A DNA stretch of 64,000 nucleotides from Myceligenerans salitolerans (GTDB lineage: Bacteria > Actinomycetota > Actinomycetes > Actinomycetales > Cellulomonadaceae). Below the pieces are notes generated by a model. It made no database searches, was not told where the DNA came from, and saw only the letters and a program-made list of their open reading frames with translations. Each line of letters opens with the position of its first letter. Position 1 is the first letter of the stretch. The stretch lies in contig NZ_JAFMPK010000025.1 of assembly GCF_017349295.1 (NCBI RefSeq), forward strand, positions 1 through 64,000. Reading direction: 5' to 3'. A program made the position numbers and the translations under genes. Shown here piece by piece: positions 46,326-53,965 of this stretch.

Positions 46326-47600
46326 TCACCCGGTCGTCACGCTGCGGTAGACCTCCATGGTGCGCTCGGCGATGGCCGTCCAGGAGAAGTGCTCCTGTGC
46401 CCGGCGGCGGCCGGCCTCACCCATCGCGGCGGCCCGCGCCGGGTCGCGGACCACCCGGTTCAGCGCCTCCGCCAGGTCGGCCACGAACCGGTCGGGGTCG
46501 AGCGGTGTGCCGGTGCCGTCGTCGGCCTGCTCGATCGGTACGAGCGCACCCGTGACGCCGTCGTCCACGACCTCGGGGATGCCGCCCGTGGCCGTGGCGA
46601 CGACGGGCAGCCCGACCGCCATCGCCTCGAGGTTCACGATGCCGAGCGGCTCGTACACGCTCGGGCAGACGAACACGGTGCCGGCCGCCAGCACGGCCAC
46701 GAGCTCCTCCCGGGGCAGCATCTGCTCGATCCAGACGATCCCCCCGTCGCGGGCCTCGCGCAGGCCGTTGACCAGCGTCCTGACCTCGTCCATCAGCTCC
46801 GGTGTGTCCGGTGCGCCCGCGCACAGCACGAGCTGCACGGAGGAGGGCAGCTCCGCCGCGGCCCGCAGCAGGTACGGCAGCCCCTTCTGCCGCGTGATCC
46901 GCCCGACGAACACGACCGCCGGCCGGTCCGGGTCGATCCCGAGGCGGCGGACGGTCTCGTCGGCGGCCGCGAGTGCGGCGTCGCCGGTCGGCCGCCGCCA
47001 CCCCGCCAGGTCGATGCCGTTGTGCACCACGTGCACCCGGGCCGGGTCCAGCTCGGGGTAGCAGCGCAGGATGTCGTCCCGCATCCCGGCCGAGACCGCG
47101 ATGATCGCCGACGCGCCGAGGTACGCCGTCCGTTCCGCCCACGACGAGACGGCGTACCCGCCGCCGAGCTGCTCCGCCTTCCACGGCCGCAGCGGCTCGA
47201 GGGAGTGCGCGGTGACGACGTGCGGGACGCCGTGCAGCAGCCCGGCCAGGTGGCCGGCCAGGTTGGCGTACCAGGTGTGGGAGTGGACGACGTCGGCCCC
47301 GGCGCAGTCGCCCGCGATCACCAGGTCCGTACCGAGCGTCGCGAGCGCCGCGTTCGCACCGGTCAGCTCGGTGGGAGTGGCGTAGCCGGTCACGGCGGGC
47401 GCGGGCGTCCCCCCGGATTCGGTGCCGCCCGCGGCCTGCTCGCCGAAGTGGCGGACGCGGACGTCGGCGAGGGGCGCGAGCACGCCCGCCAGCTCCGTGA
47501 CGTGCACCCCCGCACCGCCGTAGACGTGCGGCGGGTACTCCCGGGTCAGGAGATCGACCGTGAGGCGGGACGACGGTGGCTGCGGCTCCAGAGCTGTCAC
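46326..47600 (-). CDS. glgA: Glycogen synthase, actinobacterial GT4 type
   Basis: Glycosyltransferase of 424 aa with a GT-B fold. The N-terminal half starts with LLTREYPPHVYGGAGVHVTEL, and the C-terminal half has the nucleotide-sugar site (VFVGRITRQKGLPYLL and EPLGIVNLEAMAVGLPVVATATGGIPEVV). It corresponds to GlgM/GlgA of mycobacteria, which uses ADP-glucose (from GlgC) to build maltose-1-phosphate or glucan. The GTG at 47600 has TAACGT 7 nt upstream. It is divergent from glgC, giving a matched pair. Confidence 0.93.
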   Translation of the reverse strand: MTALEPQPPSSRLTVDLLTREYPPHVYGGAGVHVTELAGVLAPLADVRVRHFGEQAAGGTESGGTPAPAVTGYATPTELTGANAALATLGTDLVIAGDCAGADVVHSHTWYANLAGHLAGLLHGVPHVVTAHSLEPLRPWKAEQLGGGYAVSSWAERTAYLGASAIIAVSAGMRDDILRCYPELDPARVHVVHNGIDLAGWRRPTGDAALAAADETVRRLGIDPDRPAVVFVGRITRQKGLPYLLRAAAELPSSVQLVLCAGAPDTPELMDEVRTLVNGLREARDGGIVWIEQMLPREELVAVLAAGTVFVCPSVYEPLGIVNLEAMAVGLPVVATATGGIPEVVDDGVTGALVPIEQADDGTGTPLDPDRFVADLAEALNRVVRDPARAAAMGEAGRRRAQEHFSWTAIAERTMEVYRSVTTG

Positions 47601-47607
47601 GGTCCAG

Positions 47608-47613
47608 ACGTTA
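47608..47613 (-). promoter_or_regulatory. -10 element TAACGT (leaderless start)
   Basis: On the minus strand TAACGT ends 7 nt before the GTG of glgA. Confidence 0.6.
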
Positions 47614-47674
47614 CCGACCTTTTCGACGCCACCCGTTCCCGCGACGAGGGTTTCGCCCAGCTCGCCCGAGGCAA

Positions 47675-47680
47675 TATCGT
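47675..47680 (+). promoter_or_regulatory. -10 element TATCGT (leaderless start)
   Basis: TATCGT ends 7 nt before the ATG of glgC, mirroring the divergent glgA promoter. Confidence 0.6.
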
Positions 47681-47687
47681 CTGAGCC

Positions 47688-48926
47688 ATGGCCGCCCCTC
47701 GTGTTCTCGCGATCGTCCTTGCCGGAGGCGAGGGAAAGCGCCTCATGCCGCTCACCGCGGCACGCGCCAAGCCCGCCGTCCCGTTCGGCGGGATCTACCG
47801 CCTGGTCGACTTCGCGCTGTCCAACATCGTCAACTCCCGCTACCTGCACGTCATCGTGCTGACCCAGTACAAGTCGCACTCGCTGGACCGGCACATCTCC
47901 AAGACGTGGCGCATGTCGCCGCTGCTGGGCAACTTCGTGGCGCCGGTCCCGGCGCAGCAGCGCGTCGGCAAGCACTGGTACCTCGGCAGCGCGGACGCGA
48001 TCTACCAGTGCCTGAACGTCATCGAGGACGAACGGCCGGACATCGTCGTCGTGGTCGGCGCGGACCACGTGTACCGCATGGACTTCTCCCAGATGGTGGA
48101 CGCGCACATCGAGTCGGGCGCCCGGGCGACCGTCGCCGCGATCCGGCAGCCCCTGTCCATGGCCGACCAGTTCGGCGTCATCGACGTGCAGCCCGACGAC
48201 CCGACACGGATCCGCGAGTTCCTCGAGAAGCCGACCGACCCCACCGGCCTGCCGGACGCCCCCGACCAGGTCCTCGCCTCCATGGGGAACTACGTGTTCG
48301 ACGCCGACGCCCTGGTCGAGGCCGTCACCCGCGACGCGTCGAGCAACGACTCCCGGCACGACATGGGCGGCGACATCGTCCCGGCGTTCGTCGCCGCCGG
48401 CGAGGCCGGGGTGTACGACTTCATCCGCAACGACGTGCCCGGCTCGACCGACCGGGACCGCGCCTACTGGCGCGACGTGGGGACGATCGACTCGTTCTTC
48501 GAGGCGAACATGGACCTGATCTCGGTGCAGCCGGTGTTCAACCTGTACAACGACGAGTGGCCGCTGTACACGGGATACACGGGCCTCCCGCCCGCCAAGT
48601 TCGTGCACGCGGGCGCCGGCCGGATGGGCCACGCCGTGGAGTCGATCGTGTCGCCGGGCGTGCTGATCTCCGGCGCCCAGGCCGCCGGCTCGGTGCTGTC
48701 ACCGGGCACCCACCTGCACTCGTGGTCGTCGGTGGGGGACTCGGTGCTCATGGACGGCGTGCAGGTGCACCGCCACGCGCAGGTGCACCGCGCGATCCTG
48801 GACAAGAACGTGATCGTGTCCGAACGTGCCCGGATCGGCGTCGACCACGAGGAGGACCGCGCGCGCGGCTTCACGGTCACGGCGTCCGGCCTGACGGTCG
48901 TCCCGAAGGGGAGCGTCGTCGAGTAG
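47688..48926 (+). CDS. glgC: Glucose-1-phosphate adenylyltransferase
   Basis: ADP-glucose pyrophosphorylase of 412 aa. The N-terminal nucleotidyltransferase has [19 protein letters not shown] and [12 protein letters not shown], and [13 protein letters not shown] lies further in. The C-terminal left-handed beta-helix has the typical hexapeptide strings ([15 protein letters not shown]). It supplies ADP-glucose for the glgA product. The start at 47688 is leaderless-like. It is followed by serB. Confidence 0.95.
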   Translation: MAAPRVLAIVLAGGEGKRLMPLTAARAKPAVPFGGIYRLVDFALSNIVNSRYLHVIVLTQYKSHSLDRHISKTWRMSPLLGNFVAPVPAQQRVGKHWYLGSADAIYQCLNVIEDERPDIVVVVGADHVYRMDFSQMVDAHIESGARATVAAIRQPLSMADQFGVIDVQPDDPTRIREFLEKPTDPTGLPDAPDQVLASMGNYVFDADALVEAVTRDASSNDSRHDMGGDIVPAFVAAGEAGVYDFIRNDVPGSTDRDRAYWRDVGTIDSFFEANMDLISVQPVFNLYNDEWPLYTGYTGLPPAKFVHAGAGRMGHAVESIVSPGVLISGAQAAGSVLSPGTHLHSWSSVGDSVLMDGVQVHRHAQVHRAILDKNVIVSERARIGVDHEEDRARGFTVTASGLTVVPKGSVVE

Positions 48927-48948
48927 CCGGGCCGGCCGTCCGCGTCGT

Positions 48949-48967
48949 GGAGCCGACGACGGGCTCC
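48949..48967 (+). terminator. Short hairpin after glgC
   Basis: GGAGCC and GGCTCC form a 6-bp stem with a 7-nt loop in the 67-bp gap before serB. Weak. Confidence 0.35.
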
Positions 48968-48993
48968 GGGCGGCGTCGGGCACACTGTTGCGC

Positions 48994-49620
48994 GTGAAGC
49001 GCCTGATCGTGACCGACGTCGACTCCACCTTCCTCCAGCAGGAGGTCATCGAGCTCATCGCCGACCACGCGGGGACCCGCGCGGAGGTCGCGGCGGTGAC
49101 CGAGCGCGCGATGCGCGGCGAGCTCGACTTCGCGGGGTCCCTGCGCGAGCGGGTCGCGACCCTCGCGGGGGTACCCGTGAGCGCCCTGGACAAGGTGCGC
49201 GACGCCGTCGAGCTCATGCCCGGGGCGGCGGAGCTCGTGGCGCAGTGCCAGGCCCGCGGCTGGGCGTTCGGGCTCGTCTCCGGGGGCTTCGAGGAGGTGG
49301 TCCGGCCGATCGCCGAGAGCCTCGGGATCCGCCTGGTCCGCGCCAACCGCCTGGAGGTGGCCGACGGCGTCCTGACCGGGCGCACGCTCGGCCCGGTGGT
49401 CGACCGGGCGGCCAAGGCCGCGATCCTGCGCGAGTGGGCGGCGGCGGAGGGCGTGCCGATGGCGGCCACGGTGGCGGTGGGCGACGGCGCGAACGACCTC
49501 GACATGATTGCCGCGGCCGGTGTCGGGGTGGCATTCCGCGCCAAGCCGGTGGTCAAGGATCAGGCCCCCCACAGCATCGACGGCTCGCTGGCCGAGGTCC
49601 TCACCCTCCTCGGCTCCTGA
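48994..49620 (+). CDS. serB: Phosphoserine phosphatase SerB
   Basis: HAD phosphatase of 208 aa that completes serine synthesis by removing phosphate from O-phosphoserine. Motif I is TDVDSTF (nucleophile and acid/base Asp both present), motif II is LVSGG, and motif IV is VGDGANDLDM. No N-terminal ACT domain. The GTG at 48994 gives a clean start VKRLIVTDVDST; a TTG two codons earlier is also open. It lies 67 bp after glgC. Confidence 0.92.
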   Translation: MKRLIVTDVDSTFLQQEVIELIADHAGTRAEVAAVTERAMRGELDFAGSLRERVATLAGVPVSALDKVRDAVELMPGAAELVAQCQARGWAFGLVSGGFEEVVRPIAESLGIRLVRANRLEVADGVLTGRTLGPVVDRAAKAAILREWAAAEGVPMAATVAVGDGANDLDMIAAAGVGVAFRAKPVVKDQAPHSIDGSLAEVLTLLGS

Positions 49621-49660
49621 CCTGTTCCGCGGGAGCCCCCTGCTGAACGTGGGCCGGTCG

Positions 49661-50422
49661 TCACGGAATCTCGCCGTAGGTGGCGGCGCTCATCGCGTGG
49701 CGTGCCGTCCGGTCGACCTCGCGCAGCGCGGTGCTGCGCTGGTCCGCCTGCCAGAGATTGACCGCGCCGCCGTCGTCGACCGCGCCCAGCGCGACGATCG
49801 CACGCAGGCGGGCGGCCAGCTGCAGGATCCGTGCGCGGCGCCCATCCAGGTGCGGCACCGGCCAGTCGGCGGTGCTCGCCGCACGGAGGCGCTCGATGGC
49901 ATCGGCCGCGTCGTCGCGCCAGCGCGCGACGTCGAGCGAGTCCAGGGCGTCGGTCGCGGTCATGAGACTGGTGCGCAGCTCGCGCTCGGCGTCGGACACG
50001 GAGCCGATCGCGCCGAACAGCGCCGTGCTCCAGTCCGGCACCGGCCGCACGTGCCACTCGACGAGGTGGCCGGGTTCGAGATGGCTGCCGAACGGGGTGA
50101 CTGCCGGGACGGCTGCCCAGCTGCCCTCCGGTGTGGTGATCACCACGCATTCCCCGGACTCGGTGGCATCGTGGCTCGCCGCGGCCGGGACCCCCGCGGG
50201 GTCACCCGCCACCGGGAGCAGAGCCGCCACCGTGCGGGGACCGTCGGTCCAGGTCGTGAGCAGCGTGCCCAGGTCCGTGCCGTCCCACACGCCGGGCAGG
50301 CCGTGGACCCGGTGCGGCTCGTCGTCGCCCTGGATGGCGGCCGCGGCGTCCGAGGTGTCGCCGACGCCCTGCAGCCAGAGGGCGAGGACGACGCTGCGGG
50401 GCAGGTCCGGCGGTGTGTTCAT
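49661..50422 (-). CDS. Conserved actinobacterial hypothetical protein
   Basis: Soluble protein of 253 aa that I do not recognise. It has an N-terminal segment with ALWLQGVG and a central VVITTPEGSWAAVPAVTPFGSHLEPGHLVEWHVRP strand-rich part. The C-terminal half (about residues 150-253) is helical and Arg/Asp-rich. No signal peptide or membrane segment. Its start at 50422 has TACTGT 7 nt upstream and is divergent from the ABC ATPase gene, with 41 bp between the two start codons. Confidence 0.7.
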   Translation of the reverse strand: MNTPPDLPRSVVLALWLQGVGDTSDAAAAIQGDDEPHRVHGLPGVWDGTDLGTLLTTWTDGPRTVAALLPVAGDPAGVPAAASHDATESGECVVITTPEGSWAAVPAVTPFGSHLEPGHLVEWHVRPVPDWSTALFGAIGSVSDAERELRTSLMTATDALDSLDVARWRDDAADAIERLRAASTADWPVPHLDGRRARILQLAARLRAIVALGAVDDGGAVNLWQADQRSTALREVDRTARHAMSAATYGEIP

Positions 50423-50429
50423 CGCCCTC

Positions 50430-50455
50430 ACAGTATGAGACATGTCCGTTACTGT
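50430..50455. promoter_or_regulatory. Back-to-back divergent -10 elements ACAGTA/TACTGT
   Basis: TACTGT reads on the minus strand at 50430-50435 (7 nt before the hypothetical gene's ATG) and on the plus strand at 50450-50455 (8 nt before the ABC gene's ATG), 14 bp apart. The two promoters must compete for RNA polymerase or share a regulator. Confidence 0.6.
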
Positions 50456-50463
50456 TGTGGACC

Positions 50464-51249
50464 ATGAGCACGGTTCTCGACCTTTCGGGCGTCACGGTCC
50501 GGCGCGGCACCACGACCATCCTCGACTCGGTGGACTGGCGGGTGAACGAGGGCGAACGCTGGATCGTCCTGGGGCCGAACGGCGCGGGCAAGACGACGCT
50601 GCTGCAGATCGTCGCCACCCGGATGCACCCCACCGAGGGCCGCGCCGAGGTGCTGGGCGCGACGCTCGGCCGCACCGACGTGTTCGAGCTGCGCCCGCGC
50701 GTGGGCCTTTCGTCGGCGTCGCTCGCCGACCGCATCCCGGGCGGCGAGACGGTGCGCGACGTCGTCCTGACCGCCGCGTACGGCGTGACGGGCCGCTGGC
50801 AGGAGTCCTACGACGACGTGGACGAGCAGCGGGCAGCGGACCTGCTCGCGGCGTTCGACGTCGCGAAGCTCGCCGACCGGCACTACGGGACGCTCTCCGA
50901 GGGCGAGCGCAAGCGCGTGCAGATCGCGCGCGCCCTCATGACCGACCCGGAGCTGCTGCTGCTCGACGAGCCGGCCGCGGGCCTGGACCTCGGCGGGCGC
51001 GAGGAGCTGCTCGCCGCGCTGACCGAGCTCGCCGCGGAGCCGGCGTCGCCCGTGCTGGTGCTGGTCACCCACCATGTCGAGGAGATCCCCGAGGGGTTCA
51101 CGCACGTGCTGCTCATGGGACGCAGCCGCATCCACGCGGCCGGTCCGATCGACGAGGTGCTCACCGCGGACAACCTCTCGGCCGCGTTCGGGCTGCCGCT
51201 CGTCGTCGCGCACGGTGGAGGGCGCTGGCTGGCGCGTGCCGCGCGCTGA
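50464..51249 (+). CDS. ABC transporter ATP-binding protein
   Basis: Stand-alone ATPase of 261 aa. Walker A is GPNGAGKTT, the signature is LSEGERKRVQIARAL and Walker B is LLLDEPAAGLD with a catalytic Glu. No permease gene is adjacent, so its partner is encoded elsewhere, or it serves in repair or a non-transport role; the sequence resembles YbbA/ModF-like ATPases. The ATG at 50464 has TACTGT 8 nt upstream. The stop is 121 bp before the NfeD gene. Confidence 0.9.
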   Translation: MSTVLDLSGVTVRRGTTTILDSVDWRVNEGERWIVLGPNGAGKTTLLQIVATRMHPTEGRAEVLGATLGRTDVFELRPRVGLSSASLADRIPGGETVRDVVLTAAYGVTGRWQESYDDVDEQRAADLLAAFDVAKLADRHYGTLSEGERKRVQIARALMTDPELLLLDEPAAGLDLGGREELLAALTELAAEPASPVLVLVTHHVEEIPEGFTHVLLMGRSRIHAAGPIDEVLTADNLSAAFGLPLVVAHGGGRWLARAAR

Positions 51250-51370
51250 CGACGGTGTTACCGAACCGACGTCGGACCCGAACCCGATTTTGCTGGCCGA
51301 CCGTGTGACGGATTGGTAATCTTCGGGCAAAGGCGCCAGGTGAGCGCCCAGCCTCGGGGAGGGGATTCCG

Positions 51371-51817
51371 ATGGAGTGGTTGTGGTGGGTCGGTGCGGCC
51401 CTGTTGCTCGGTCTGATCGAGATCACGACTCTCGACTTCGTCTTCATCATGTTCGCGGGCGGCGCGCTCGCGGCGGCCGGCGCCAACGCGGCCGGCCAGC
51501 CGCTGTGGGTCCAGGTGATCGTGTTCACCGTCGTCGCGACGATCCTGCTCGTGACCGTGCGTCCGCCGTTGAAGCGCTATCTGTCCAGGGGCGGCCCCGA
51601 GACCTTGACGAACGCCGAGGCGCACGTCGGCCGGACGGCGTCCGTGGTCGAGGAGGTCACCGACATGACCGGCCTGGTCAAGCTCATGGGCGAGGTCTGG
51701 ACGGCACGCGCGGCGGAAGGCTCGCCTCCGCTGGCGGAGGGGTCTACGGTGCAGGTGGTGCGCATCGACGGCGCGACCGCCGTGGTCGCGCCGAAACCGG
51801 TGGACCATTCCGCCTGA
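51371..51817 (+). CDS. NfeD-family membrane protein
   Basis: Protein of 148 aa. Two to three membrane segments occupy residues 1-62 (including LWWVGAALLLGLIEI and VIVFTVVATILLVTVR), followed by a C-terminal OB-fold domain (residues about 75-145) with VWTARAAEGSPPLAEGSTVQVVRIDG. NfeD proteins are partners of SPFH/flotillin proteins in membrane organisation. The SPFH gene begins 67 bp downstream. The ATG at 51371 follows GGGGA. Confidence 0.9.
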   Translation: MEWLWWVGAALLLGLIEITTLDFVFIMFAGGALAAAGANAAGQPLWVQVIVFTVVATILLVTVRPPLKRYLSRGGPETLTNAEAHVGRTASVVEEVTDMTGLVKLMGEVWTARAAEGSPPLAEGSTVQVVRIDGATAVVAPKPVDHSA

Positions 51818-51884
51818 CCGTCTGCGCCCGGTTGTCACCGTACACATATCGTTCGAGCGGGTGCGCCCGCGGTAGGAGAGGCTC

Positions 51885-53072
51885 GTGGAAAACATCGGAC
51901 TGTGGATAGTCCTCCTCATACTCGTCATCGTGGTGCTGGTGGCGCTGTCGCGGGCGGTGCGGATCGTGCCCCAGTCCGTGGCCCTGGTGATCGAGCGTCT
52001 CGGTAAGTTCCACACCACGCTGACCCCGGGTTTCCACCTGCTGGTGCCGTTCATCGACAAGGTGCGCGCCGGCGTCGACATGCGTGAGCAGGTCGTGTCG
52101 TTCCCGCCGCAGCCCGTGATCACGAGCGACAACCTGGTGGTCGAGATCGACACGGTCATCTACTTCCAGGTGACGGACGCGCGGTCGGCCGTCTACGAGA
52201 TCGCGAACTACATCACGGCGATCGAGCAGCTGACGGTCACCACGCTGCGTAACGTCATCGGTTCGATGGACCTGGAGCAGACCCTCACCAGCCGTGACCA
52301 GATCAACGGCCAGCTGCGCGGCGTGCTCGACGAGGCGACCGGCCGCTGGGGAATCCGCGTCAACCGCGTGGAGCTGAAGTCGATCGACCCTCCCGCCTCC
52401 GTGCAGGGCGCCATGGAGCAGCAGATGCGCGCCGAGCGTGACCGCCGCGCCGCGATCCTCACGGCCGAGGGTGTCAAGCAGTCCCAGATCCTCACCGCCG
52501 AGGGTGAGAAGCAGTCGGCGATCCTGCGGGCCGAGGGTTCGGCACAGTCCAAGATCCTCGAGGCCGAGGGTGAGGCGCGCGCGATCCTCCAGGTCTTCGA
52601 GGCCATCCACCGCGGCAACGCGGACCCGAAGCTGCTGAGCTACCAGTACATCCAGATGCTCCCGCAGCTCGCGAACGGCACCTCGAACACCAACTGGGTG
52701 ATCCCCACCGAGTTCACCGCGGCGATGTCGAGCATCGCCAAGGGCTTCGGCGGGGGCGGCGGGACGGGCGACGACAGCCCGACGCCGCCGCCGGTCACGC
52801 CGACCACGGACTTCCTCACCGGGGGCAGCATCCTGCCGAGCGCCGGGGACGCCCTCGCCGAGGCACAGCGCCAGGCCGAGGCCGCCACGGCGGACGCGAC
52901 GGAGTCCGGCACCCGCTCGGGCGCGCCGTTCGACCCCTCGGCAGAGCGGGGCCAGCGTCCCGGTGGCGGTTCGGCGCAGGCGCGCCAGACACCGCCGGCG
53001 CCGCGTCCCCGCCCGGTCGACGGCGGGGAGGGTGACGTGCCCCCGCCGCCTCCGGCGCCGCCGCAGCAGTAA
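51885..53072 (+). CDS. SPFH/band-7 (QmcA-like) membrane protein
   Basis: Protein of 395 aa. An N-terminal membrane anchor (ENIGLWIVLLILVIVVLVAL) is followed by a band-7 domain with PQSVALVIERLGKFHTTLTPGFH and a coiled-coil. The coiled-coil holds repeats of about 11 residues: ILTAEGVKQSQ, ILTAEGEKQSA, ILRAEGSAQSK, ILEAEGEARA. A Pro/Gly-rich tail of ~80 residues follows. SPFH proteins form large membrane-bound rings and help organise lipids and proteolysis. The GTG at 51885 follows AGGAGAGG. It is the partner of the upstream NfeD gene. Confidence 0.93.
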   Translation: MENIGLWIVLLILVIVVLVALSRAVRIVPQSVALVIERLGKFHTTLTPGFHLLVPFIDKVRAGVDMREQVVSFPPQPVITSDNLVVEIDTVIYFQVTDARSAVYEIANYITAIEQLTVTTLRNVIGSMDLEQTLTSRDQINGQLRGVLDEATGRWGIRVNRVELKSIDPPASVQGAMEQQMRAERDRRAAILTAEGVKQSQILTAEGEKQSAILRAEGSAQSKILEAEGEARAILQVFEAIHRGNADPKLLSYQYIQMLPQLANGTSNTNWVIPTEFTAAMSSIAKGFGGGGGTGDDSPTPPPVTPTTDFLTGGSILPSAGDALAEAQRQAEAATADATESGTRSGAPFDPSAERGQRPGGGSAQARQTPPAPRPRPVDGGEGDVPPPPPAPPQQ

Positions 53073-53086
53073 CCGGCTCACTCCTG

Positions 53087-53120
53087 GCCGCCCCGTCCGC
53101 GTTCTCGTGGGCGGGGCGGC
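53087..53120 (+). terminator. Hairpin after the SPFH gene
   Basis: GCCGCCCCGTCC pairs with GGGCGGGGCGGC (one wobble) around a 10-nt loop, 15 bp after the stop. No U-tract. Confidence 0.7.
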
Positions 53121-53157
53121 TGCTTCGTGCGCGGGTGGGGCCGGTTCCACAGTTGCG

Positions 53158-53173
53158 GAGTGAGTGCTCACTC
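53158..53173. promoter_or_regulatory. TetR-type operator GAGTGAG-TG-CTCACTC
   Basis: A perfect 7-bp inverted repeat with a 2-bp centre, sitting between the expected -35 and the -10 (53177) of the TetR gene. A repressor bound here would block its own and the exporter operon's promoter. Confidence 0.65.
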
Positions 53174-53176
53174 ATT

Positions 53177-53182
53177 TAGGCT
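53177..53182 (+). promoter_or_regulatory. -10 element TAGGCT (leaderless start)
   Basis: TAGGCT ends 6 nt before the GTG of the TetR-family gene. Confidence 0.55.
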
Positions 53183-53188
53183 GGCGCC

Positions 53189-53965
53189 GTGTCACCCATT
53201 CCAGAGGCTTCCCCGCCGGCCGACGGCGCCGGCCGGCGACGGGCCGCTCCGATGTCCCCGGAGGACCGGCGCGCCGCGATCATCGAGGCCGTGATGCCCC
53301 TGGTGGAGGAGCGAGGGGCGGACGCGACCTCGCGTGAGCTGGCCGACGCCGCGGGCGTCGCCGAGGGCACCCTGTTCCGCGCGTTCGGCGACAAGGTGTG
53401 CCTGATCGGCGAGGTCGCCCTGACGGGGCTGCTGCGGGCGTCGGACCCGGCGGTCACCCGGGCGGACCTGGAGTCGATCGACCCGCGCCTGCCGCTCGTC
53501 GACCGGGTGCGGCAGGTCATCGAGCGCGGGCAACGGCGTTCGGAGGAGGCCGTCGCATGGGTCATGGTGCTGCGCTTCCTGCACACCCGGGAGGGTGCGG
53601 ACGAGCAGGACCACCTCCATCGGGAGCGCGCCGCCCAGATGCGGTCGCGGCTCATGGCGCAGCAGGAGACGCGCCGCGCGGTGGTGGAGGAGACCCTGGG
53701 ACGAGTGCTCGCGCAGGACCTGGACCGCCTGCGGGTGCCGATCGAGGTGGCCGTCTCGCTGATCGAGTCGGCCACCGCGCACCACCGGCCGGGACTCGAG
53801 CGGATGGGCCCGCCGCTGCCGGCCGAGGTCCTCGCCGACGCCCTCGTGCACGGGATCGTCGGCGAAAAGCGCTCGCCGGACACGAACGTTCCTGATACCC
53901 ATGACTCGTCCCCCGCCGGGCATGCCGGCGGCGGGGCGCCCTCCTATCCCGGCGAGGAAGACTGA
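53189..53965 (+). CDS. TetR-family transcriptional regulator
   Basis: Regulator of 258 aa. A helix-turn-helix at about residues 27-70 reads AIIEAVMPLVEERGADATSR... with ELADAAGVAEGTLFRAFGDK; the C-terminal part is an unclassified helical ligand domain. The tail (about 225-258) is Gly/Ser/Pro-rich. The start has a perfect operator 15 bp upstream and a -10 directly before the GTG, the arrangement of an autorepressed leaderless gene. Its stop is immediately followed by the first exporter gene, so it probably controls the exporter operon. Confidence 0.9.
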   Translation: MSPIPEASPPADGAGRRRAAPMSPEDRRAAIIEAVMPLVEERGADATSRELADAAGVAEGTLFRAFGDKVCLIGEVALTGLLRASDPAVTRADLESIDPRLPLVDRVRQVIERGQRRSEEAVAWVMVLRFLHTREGADEQDHLHRERAAQMRSRLMAQQETRRAVVEETLGRVLAQDLDRLRVPIEVAVSLIESATAHHRPGLERMGPPLPAEVLADALVHGIVGEKRSPDTNVPDTHDSSPAGHAGGGAPSYPGEED

